Shown piece after piece: positions 1-5,228 of a DNA stretch of 5,228 nucleotides. Position 1 is the stretch's first letter, and the number at the start of each line of letters is the position of its first letter. The position numbers and the translations under genes are program-made. The notes below the pieces were generated by a model. It was not told where the DNA came from. It ran no database searches and saw only the letters and a program-made list of their open reading frames with translations. Origin of the DNA: an uncultured Blautia sp. (GTDB lineage Bacteria; Bacillota; Clostridia; Lachnospirales; Lachnospiraceae); assembly GCA_934394595.1 (NCBI GenBank), contig CAKRRX010000167.1, positions 1-5,228 on the forward strand. The letters are read 5' to 3'.

Positions 1-226
1 CTCTCAGATAATTACATTCTTCCGTTACCCGGTCCCAGTGGGAATCGATCACATCCTCCAGATTCTGAAACATCTGATGGGTAATCTCTTCCATCTGATT
101 TAACCGTTCCTCATAGATGATATCCCGTATATAAGTCTGATACAGGAAAAAGAATGCAAGAAGCATCGCTATACCAGCCATACAGCAGCCCAATATTAAG
201 TTCCGGTAACTCTTTGCCTTTTGCAT
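1..226 (-). CDS. N-terminal part of a membrane-anchored sensor protein (probable histidine kinase or diguanylate cyclase), cut by the window edge
   Basis: Reading down from ATG at 226-224, 75 codons stay open to the window edge, starting MQKAKSYRNL. A hydrophobic segment at residues about 9-33 (rich in I, L, M, A, F) forms one transmembrane helix after a short basic cytoplasmic tail. It is followed by a polar, acidic, probably helical stretch that would be extracellular. The start is supported by a GGAGG ribosome site 6 nt upstream. Residues 38-61 align without gaps to residues 47-70 of the hybrid kinase encoded just upstream, with identities at Y, E, E, E, H, Q, L and D, so the two share a sensor ancestry. 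The rest of the protein, including any kinase, GGDEF or other output domain, lies outside the window, so the output type is unknown. Most likely it is a second dCache-type sensor in the same operon. That it is a real gene is well supported; its class is inference. Confidence 0.85.
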   Translation of the reverse strand, partial: MQKAKSYRNLILGCCMAGIAMLLAFFFLYQTYIRDIIYEERLNQMEEITHQMFQNLEDVIDSHWDRVTEECNYLR

Positions 227-230
227 CCTT

Positions 231-237
231 CCCCTCC
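231..237 (-). promoter_or_regulatory. Ribosome binding site of the downstream sensor gene
   Basis: On the minus strand GGAGGGG lies at 237-231, with GGAGG 6 nt before the ATG at 226. This is a near-ideal Shine-Dalgarno sequence and spacing. It fixes the start of the truncated gene and shows it has its own strong initiation site rather than depending on the kinase ribosomes. Confidence 0.85.
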
Positions 238-284
238 GCTTATTTCCATTCAACGTCTGCTTCACTTAAAGTCTTGATATCCAC

Positions 285-318
285 GAATTGCTTCGCAGCG
301 AAGCTGCTCCCGCAATTC
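285..318 (-). repeat. Imperfect two-level inverted repeat in the intergenic gap after the kinase
   Basis: On the minus strand GAATTGC (318-312) pairs with GCAATTC (291-285). Inside it GCAGC (307-303) pairs with GCTGC (299-295) across a TTC loop, leaving a GGGA/GAA internal loop. An alternative inner pairing, GCTTCG with CGAAGC, overlaps the outer arm. It begins 8 nt after the kinase stop codon. No U-run follows on either strand, so it is a poor intrinsic terminator. It could be an mRNA-processing or stabilising hairpin, a weak attenuator tuning the last gene, or a small dispersed palindromic repeat. The pairing is seen directly; any function is inference. Confidence 0.6.
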
Positions 319-325
319 TCGAAAA

Positions 326-3277
326 TTAGTCCAACAGATTGGCTTGTAATGCACAGATCAATTCCTCAATAACGATCGGCTTGGACAAAAATCCGTCCAT
401 ACCGCATTCCAGTGCTTTCTTTCTGTCCTCGTCAAAAGCATTGGCAGTCATGGCAAGGATTGTAATTCCTGCCAGTGCCGGATCCGTAAGGGCACGTATC
501 TGCTTCGTGGCCTCATATCCGTTCATCACCGGCATCTGCACATCCATCAGCACAAGATCATAATCCCCTGGCGCTGAATTCTTAACCTTCTCCACTGCCT
601 CTGCTCCATTTTCCGCAGTTTCAACCAGAAAGCCATATTCATTAAGGATCTCCACCGCAATTTCACTGTTCAGTTCATTGTCCTCCACAAGCAGTATACA
701 TCTTCCTCTGAAATCTGAACCTGCTGCCGGAAGGATCTTATCCTCTGCCTCTGCCTGTTTCTGTCCGATGGCTGTCATCAAAGTCTCTCTGATATCTGAC
801 ATAAACAGAGGTTTTGCGCAGAATGCAGTTACCCCTGCAGCCCTGGCTTCCACTTCGATGTCTGACCAGTCATATGCAGTCAGTATAATGATCGGTGTAT
901 CGTCACCAAGACTGCGGATCTGGCGGGTGACCTCAATGCCATTCATATCCGGTAAGCGCCAGTCAATGATATAAGCATGAAATGCATCCCCAAGCTCCAT
1001 AGACTGCCGTGCACGCAGAACAGCCTCCCTACCGGAAAGTGTCCATTCTGAACGCATCCCAACCTTCACCAGCATCTTTGTCACACTGTCACAGGTATTA
1101 AAGTCATCATCTACAACCAATGCCTTAAGACCTTCCAGCTCTGCAATCTTCTCTATGTGGTGGTGCTCAGGCTGAGTCCGAAATGGCAGACGGACTATAA
1201 ATTCGGTGCCTTTGCCCTGCTCGGTCTGCACTTCAATGGTTCCTCCCATCATGTCCACGATATTCTTGGTAATGGCCATGCCAAGCCCTGTGCCCTGGGT
1301 TCTGCTCACAGTGGAAGTCCGCTCCCGCTCAAAAGGAGAAAAGATCTTCTGTACAAATTCCTGACTCATGCCGATTCCGTTATCCTTTACCCGGATCTCA
1401 TACAGTTCACTGCCTTTTTGTGTTCCCGGATACTGTTTCAGCCGGACAGAAACGGTTCCGCCTGCAGGAGTAAACTTGATCGCATTGGACAAAAGATTCA
1501 GCAGCACCTGATTCAGCCGAGTCTTGTCACAATAGACATCCTCATTTGTCACATCCATGGCATCCATGTAAAGTTCCAGCTGCTTCGCATGGATCTGCCC
1601 GCTGATAATAGTCTTCAGATCATGAAGCACATCTGACAGACTGACCTCCGTTTCTTCCAGATGGATCTTTCCACTTTCAATACGGCTCATATCCAGTATG
1701 TCATTGATCAGTGAGAGCAGGTGGTTGCTGGCTGAAAGGATCTTACCCAGATAATCATGAACCCTTTTCTTATCATCAATGTTGCTTACAGCCAGTGTGG
1801 TAAAGCCGATAATCGCATTCATTGGTGTCCGGATATCATGGGACATGTTGGAAAGGAAGGTACTCTTTGCCCGGTTTGCAGTTTCCGCAGCATGAACAGC
1901 CTCAGAAAGTGCCTGATTCATTTTCCTGTCAGAAGTACGGTCTGACATAACCAGGATATATTTCTTTTTCCCGTTTACTTCACTGCCCATTGCAATATCA
2001 TGAAACCACCGTTGTTCTCCTGTTTTCTGATGAATATATTCAAAATCCCATTCCTGCTGTTCCGAAACCTGGATTCCATCCAGATAATTCCTCTCCGGAT
2101 CTTCAGATTTCACAGGATGCAGTCTTCCCAGAATGCAAATATCTTTACGGATCTGTTCTACCGTAATTCCCAGAAGCTTTTCCACATTCGGACTGACGTA
2201 ATCGGCCTGATATGTTTTGGCATCCAGCATCAAAAAAACATCGTCCACATTCATTGAAAGCTTTTGAAACAGCTCATCCCTGTACAGGATCTCCGTATCC
2301 TTTTTCTTAAGGCTTGTCCTGCTTTTCTGGAGAATAAACAAAATAAGAAGACCGGCAATACACAACACAACTACACACACAAGCAGCATAGTGCTGCGCT
2401 GCAGACTGTTCATACTGGCATTGACGATATCCGCCTGTACAAGTCCCAGAAACATCCAGTCCTGGATATCCGATTTTTCATAGACCAGATAGTAGTTCCT
2501 TCCATCCAGATTTACCAGCATCGCATCGGTACGTCCTGCTTTAAACTTCTCTGAAAGCTCATTTACCTCTTTTTCAGACATATCAGAATGCTCTCTGAGA
2601 ACACCAAAGAAATTATACACGTTCCCCCATGTCTCAGAAGAATGATCCACCACAACACGGCCATCCGGATGAATAATAAAACTCTGGGCATTTCCATCGA
2701 AAGCAGAAATATCCAGTACATCTACGATATCAGAGTTTTCATAAGCAATGGCAATGGCATCATATTCAAATCCCTGATAAGTTCCGTGAGCCTTAGGTGT
2801 GGCAAAAACAAGCAGCTGGGATTTTCCGGGAACTGCTGCATTCGCAATAACATCATTTCCCTGCCGGATCTCCTCTTCAATACTTTCCTGTAATCCAAGG
2901 TAACCGGTTTCCCCTGTTGTCATCTTATAGTTCCCGTCAGCTGACAGAAAATAGAAGTCTAAAAAGCCGGCATCTTCCTGCGCTTTCTTTATATAATCAC
3001 GAATTTCGTCTTCGCTGGAAGTATTCTGCAGATTCTCACCCCACATATGAAGATATGTCAGATTCTTATCTGTCAGTTCCCTCAGCATGTTATCAGACTG
3101 ATGAAAAACCTCCGTCAGATGAGAAACACTTTCCTCATAAACCGTTTTCGATACAAAGTTAAAATATCGGAAAACCATCAAAACAATTCCCAACAAAATC
3201 GCAATAAAGGCAGCTATCCTGAATCCTTTTCTCATGACAGGTTTCTTCCTGTCTGTACTATGATTCTTAATATCCAT
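326..3277 (-). CDS. Hybrid sensor histidine kinase with extracellular sensor region, PAS and two receiver domains
   Basis: This 983-residue inner-membrane kinase would autophosphorylate on histidine in response to an external signal and pass phosphate to attached aspartates. Order: TM1 about 18-38; extracellular dCache-like region about 45-290; TM2 about 296-317; PAS about 337-450; a linker helix; HisKA about 468-536 with H480 in the NMSHDIRTP motif; HATPase about 581-699 with N598 (N box), DNGIGM at 632-637, FSPFER at 646-651 and GTGLGM at 662-667; receiver 1 about 717-836 (D724/D725, D772, T800, K822); receiver 2 about 860-978 (E865/D866, D912, T944, K966). All catalytic residues appear intact. 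There is no C-terminal HPt domain. The frame also opens at a GTG at 3286, but the ATG at 3277 is preferred because a strong GAGGTGA site ends 5 nt before it. It follows the lipoprotein gene by 5 nt, suggesting coupling and that the lipoprotein is its ligand-sensing partner. The ligand is unknown; the extracellular fold is inferred from layout and size. Confidence 0.96.
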   Translation of the reverse strand: MDIKNHSTDRKKPVMRKGFRIAAFIAILLGIVLMVFRYFNFVSKTVYEESVSHLTEVFHQSDNMLRELTDKNLTYLHMWGENLQNTSSEDEIRDYIKKAQEDAGFLDFYFLSADGNYKMTTGETGYLGLQESIEEEIRQGNDVIANAAVPGKSQLLVFATPKAHGTYQGFEYDAIAIAYENSDIVDVLDISAFDGNAQSFIIHPDGRVVVDHSSETWGNVYNFFGVLREHSDMSEKEVNELSEKFKAGRTDAMLVNLDGRNYYLVYEKSDIQDWMFLGLVQADIVNASMNSLQRSTMLLVCVVVLCIAGLLILFILQKSRTSLKKKDTEILYRDELFQKLSMNVDDVFLMLDAKTYQADYVSPNVEKLLGITVEQIRKDICILGRLHPVKSEDPERNYLDGIQVSEQQEWDFEYIHQKTGEQRWFHDIAMGSEVNGKKKYILVMSDRTSDRKMNQALSEAVHAAETANRAKSTFLSNMSHDIRTPMNAIIGFTTLAVSNIDDKKRVHDYLGKILSASNHLLSLINDILDMSRIESGKIHLEETEVSLSDVLHDLKTIISGQIHAKQLELYMDAMDVTNEDVYCDKTRLNQVLLNLLSNAIKFTPAGGTVSVRLKQYPGTQKGSELYEIRVKDNGIGMSQEFVQKIFSPFERERTSTVSRTQGTGLGMAITKNIVDMMGGTIEVQTEQGKGTEFIVRLPFRTQPEHHHIEKIAELEGLKALVVDDDFNTCDSVTKMLVKVGMRSEWTLSGREAVLRARQSMELGDAFHAYIIDWRLPDMNGIEVTRQIRSLGDDTPIIILTAYDWSDIEVEARAAGVTAFCAKPLFMSDIRETLMTAIGQKQAEAEDKILPAAGSDFRGRCILLVEDNELNSEIAVEILNEYGFLVETAENGAEAVEKVKNSAPGDYDLVLMDVQMPVMNGYEATKQIRALTDPALAGITILAMTANAFDEDRKKALECGMDGFLSKPIVIEELICALQANLLD

Positions 3278-3282
3278 TCTTC

Positions 3283-3289
3283 TCACCTC
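3283..3289 (-). promoter_or_regulatory. Kinase ribosome binding site containing the lipoprotein stop codon
   Basis: On the minus strand GAGGTGA occupies 3289-3283, a seven-base match to the extended Shine-Dalgarno consensus, 5 nt before the ATG at 3277. Its last three bases, TGA at 3285-3283, are the stop codon of the solute-binding lipoprotein. Ribosomes terminating there sit on the kinase initiation site, the classic layout for translational coupling. The site also argues against the upstream GTG (3286-3284), which lies inside the Shine-Dalgarno itself. Confidence 0.85.
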
Positions 3290-5133
3290 AGAGTCATGTA
3301 GTCTTCAGGCTCTGCAAGAATGGCATTACCATCTGAAACATATCCTTTCCAGGTATCTTTCACAAAGGTATCCCCTCCCTCAAATACAATATTATCATCT
3401 GTGGGATAAGCTTCCATATGTTTTGATATCGCAAGGCAGGTTACCGTGAATGTATCATTGTCCTGAACTTTCTTTCCATCTTTTGTAACTTTACTCAATG
3501 TATAGCCATCATCTGTTTCTTTGACTTCCACAGAAATACCGCTGACCACAGGCAGAGAGCCACGGTTAAAAGGAATGAAGCCTCCCTGGTAACCTTCTAC
3601 AAACTTTCTGACCAGTTCTGTCAGTTCTGCCCCGCTTATCCTACAGCTATATGCCAAAAGACTGTTTGGCATGATCATGTCAACTGCCATTTTTTCTGTA
3701 TAGCCAGCTTTCAGTACGTTTCCCGTAAAGCTGTTTCCGGTTGCGATCAGCACATCTGTCCCATAAACGCTACGCAGGGTGTTTGCCATAACCGAATAGG
3801 CCGCATTTCCTCCACTGCTATGAAAGCGATTGGAATAGGATTTCTGTGAATCCAGCACGATGTTCTCAGAAGTAGTTTTTTCCTCAAGAAGCTGAGTATT
3901 AAATGACTGATAAGCCTGCTTTGCATTGTATTCTCCTGAGATCATCTTAGACACCACATCCTTGGAAACAGAGAAAAAGTCATTTGATGCAATGCGGATA
4001 TACATATGGTTTTCTTCGATCACAGGTTTCACATCCTTCAGATATTCCGTAAGCTTAAGATTCACATCCTGGCTGTAGCTTAACAGATCCTGTCCATCAT
4101 AAATGATCCGGTCCTGTGCATCCTCTGAAAGCATTGTATTCAGTACCTTCATTGCTTTCTTCCGGCGTGTTTCATCCTGTGTCAGGTCACGGTTTAAAGC
4201 TACCTGGAAATATGGCGTAGTCATCAGCCACTTTTCGCCATTCTCCTGGAAGAATGGCAGAAATGTTGTGTTAATGCCCTGATCCTGAAACATTTTTACG
4301 CCAGCTGAGCTGCCAAAGTACATGGCAAGCTTGCCACTCTGGTACATCTCAACTATATCATCATAATTCATATTCAGATCATCCTGGTTCAGCCCGGTAT
4401 CCTGGATGAACTGCTCCATACGTTCAAAAGCCTCCGGCCAGACTGTACTGTCCAGACCTTCTCTCTTTGTATTATCCGGGTCACTGTAGGTGGTACGCCA
4501 CTTGCGTCCGTCTACAGAAGACAGCTCTGAAGCGGACAACCCCTGCAGTGTTTCCATACAGGTATAATCGTAATAATAGTCTGCAGTAAAGCCGCGGATT
4601 CCTACCTCGTCAAATGCCTGGCAGGCCAAGACGAAGCTTTCATAATCGGTTGGCAGCGGAATATCATACTTTTCAAAAAGGTCTTTGTTCACTACAAAAC
4701 CATGGGCATCCGCACACACCGGAAGCCAGTTTACACTGCCATCCTCATTCATAAAATTGCTGAGATATGTATCATAGACAGCACCTGCCGCATTGGTTGT
4801 GGAAAGATCCATCAGACTGTCCTTCAGGGGATTTGCATCATGCAGGGAAAAACGACAGCAGGTTATAATATCCGGCAATCCACCGTTTTCCTTAAGGAAT
4901 CTGTAGAAATCCAGATCATTATTTCCTACCACAAATTCAACATTGATATCCGGAAGCTGTTCCTGAATGTATGGTGCATATTTTTCATACAGGCTTGTAC
5001 TCCACAAATACACCGTGATGGTTTCTGCATCTTCTTTTTCCGCACTTTTTCTGCCGCAGCCTGACAAAAGTGATATGGCTGTCGCCATCACCAGAAGCAC
5101 AGCAAGTATCTTATTCCATTTTTTCTTTTTCAT
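3283..5133 (-). CDS. Extracellular solute-binding lipoprotein fused to a 5'-nucleotidase C-terminal-like domain
   Basis: The 616-residue product starts with a basic, hydrophobic signal peptide (MKKKKWNK, then about residues 9-24) and an LSGC lipobox, so it should be cleaved before C26 and lipid-anchored on the outer face of the membrane. Residues about 36-415 resemble family 1 extracellular solute-binding proteins (sugar/oligosaccharide type): an N-terminal VYLWSTS strand, the GGLPDII segment, and the WLPVCADAHGFVVNKDLFEKY stretch split around residues 136-156. Residues about 425-616 resemble the substrate-binding C-terminal domain of UshA/YfkN-type 5'-nucleotidases (NAAYSVMANTLR, IATGNSFTGNV, ISGAELTELV, GGFIPF, then SGISVEV and a late GGDTF). 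The metallophosphatase half and its DxH and GNHD/E motifs are absent, so nucleotide hydrolysis is not expected. Ordinary binding proteins are about 400-450 residues; the extra tail explains the length. No permease is adjacent; the coupled hybrid kinase suggests a sensory accessory role. Ligand unknown. The C-terminal assignment is from recall of the family pattern and is moderately sure. Confidence 0.93.
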   Translation of the reverse strand: MKKKKWNKILAVLLVMATAISLLSGCGRKSAEKEDAETITVYLWSTSLYEKYAPYIQEQLPDINVEFVVGNNDLDFYRFLKENGGLPDIITCCRFSLHDANPLKDSLMDLSTTNAAGAVYDTYLSNFMNEDGSVNWLPVCADAHGFVVNKDLFEKYDIPLPTDYESFVLACQAFDEVGIRGFTADYYYDYTCMETLQGLSASELSSVDGRKWRTTYSDPDNTKREGLDSTVWPEAFERMEQFIQDTGLNQDDLNMNYDDIVEMYQSGKLAMYFGSSAGVKMFQDQGINTTFLPFFQENGEKWLMTTPYFQVALNRDLTQDETRRKKAMKVLNTMLSEDAQDRIIYDGQDLLSYSQDVNLKLTEYLKDVKPVIEENHMYIRIASNDFFSVSKDVVSKMISGEYNAKQAYQSFNTQLLEEKTTSENIVLDSQKSYSNRFHSSGGNAAYSVMANTLRSVYGTDVLIATGNSFTGNVLKAGYTEKMAVDMIMPNSLLAYSCRISGAELTELVRKFVEGYQGGFIPFNRGSLPVVSGISVEVKETDDGYTLSKVTKDGKKVQDNDTFTVTCLAISKHMEAYPTDDNIVFEGGDTFVKDTWKGYVSDGNAILAEPEDYMTLR

Positions 5134-5142
5134 TACGAATTT

Positions 5143-5149
5143 CCCTTCT
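5143..5149 (-). promoter_or_regulatory. Ribosome binding site of the lipoprotein gene
   Basis: On the minus strand AGAAGGG at 5149-5143 lies 9 nt before the ATG at 5133. It supports that start, which is also the one giving a complete signal peptide. The whole gap to the preceding gene is only 27 nt (5134-5160), with no recognisable promoter or terminator, so the lipoprotein is probably read from an upstream promoter. Confidence 0.7.
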
Positions 5150-5160
5150 GAAATTGACTT

Positions 5161-5228
5161 TCACTTGTTCACCAGTTCGTGAATTACCTTTACCAATAGT
5201 TTCACATCAACAGGTTTTGCAATATGTT
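5161..5228 (-). CDS. C-terminal end of a receiver-domain protein (response regulator or hybrid kinase), cut by the window edge
   Basis: In the frame ending at the TGA at 5163-5161 the minus strand reads HIAKPVDVKLLVKVIHEL and then VNK before the stop. The AKP motif matches the conserved lysine-proline at the end of receiver strand 5, and the following amphipathic helix matches receiver helix 5. It resembles the end of receiver 2 in the kinase downstream (LSKPIVIEELICAL). Nothing follows the receiver, so it is the last domain. That fits a hybrid histidine kinase or a stand-alone receiver, but not a regulator with a C-terminal DNA-binding domain. The HIAKP(V/I)D form is common in hybrid kinases, which makes that the favoured guess. 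It ends 27 nt before the lipoprotein start and probably shares its transcript. Only 21 residues are visible, so identity is limited to the domain level. Confidence 0.75.
   Translation of the reverse strand, partial: HIAKPVDVKLLVKVIHELVNK

Noticed and set aside
285..325. Rho-independent terminator after the kinase.
   Set aside because: The hairpin is imperfect, and the minus strand continues GTGGATATC with no run of T; on the plus strand it is followed by mixed sequence. It is recorded as an inverted repeat only.
240..360. An open frame on the minus strand runs past the kinase stop in another frame and ends ...DIKTLSEADVEWK at a TAA at 242-240; it looks protein-like.
   Set aside because: It has no ATG/GTG/TTG start with a ribosome site, is short, and partly consists of the inverted repeat. 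Chance or a faint remnant cannot be told apart, so it is not called a gene or pseudogene.
1157..1636. Plus-strand open frame of 159 codons.
   Set aside because: It lies wholly antisense to the conserved HATPase and HisKA region of the kinase, has no credible ribosome site and no recognisable domain. It is a coding shadow, like the other plus-strand frames in the window.
3284..3286. GTG as the kinase start, giving a 986-residue product overlapping the lipoprotein stop by 3 bases.
   Set aside because: The GTG lies within the GAGGTGA ribosome site that serves the ATG 9 nt further on, and has no comparable site of its own.
5134..5160. Promoter for the lipoprotein-kinase pair in the gap after the receiver gene.
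   Set aside because: The gap is only 27 nt and is mostly ribosome binding site; no -35/-10 pair with correct spacing is visible.
4702..5182. Overlapping plus-strand open frames of 120 and 71 codons near the right end.
   Set aside because: They are antisense to the lipoprotein signal peptide and binding domain. The hydrophobic F-rich stretch is the complement of the lysine-rich N-terminus, not a membrane protein.

Overview
The window looks like low-to-moderate GC Firmicutes DNA, most likely from a gut-type Lachnospiraceae or related Clostridia. The reasons are strong GGAGG-type ribosome binding sites, a Gram-positive style lipoprotein signal with an LSGC lipobox, tightly packed co-directional genes, and the style of the large dCache-like hybrid histidine kinase. 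This placement is inference from style; there is no rRNA or marker gene.

Everything real is on the minus strand, so transcription runs from high to low coordinates. In that order: (1) 5161-5228, the last 21 complete codons of a protein ending in a receiver domain, entering from outside the window; (2) 3283-5133, a 616-residue lipoprotein that fuses a family 1-like extracellular solute-binding domain to a C-terminal domain resembling the 5'-nucleotidase substrate-binding domain; (3) 326-3277, a 983-residue membrane hybrid histidine kinase with an extracellular sensor region, PAS, HisKA, HATPase and two receiver domains; (4) 1-226, the start of another membrane-anchored sensor whose N-terminus aligns without gaps to that of the kinase. 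Gaps are 27 nt, 5 nt and 97 nt (99 nt counted to the last base of the kinase stop codon region), which suggests one transcription unit. The lipoprotein stop codon lies inside the kinase ribosome binding site, so these two are very probably translationally coupled. The largest gap (227-325) holds an imperfect two-level inverted repeat and the ribosome binding site of the last gene.

No ABC permease or ATPase is visible, and the lipoprotein sits between signalling genes. The simplest model is that it works as a surface ligand-capturing accessory of the kinase rather than, or as well as, a transporter component. The kinase would then autophosphorylate and pass phosphate to its own receivers and onward. 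No output regulator (DNA-binding domain) is in the window. There is no mobile element, CRISPR array, tRNA or rRNA.
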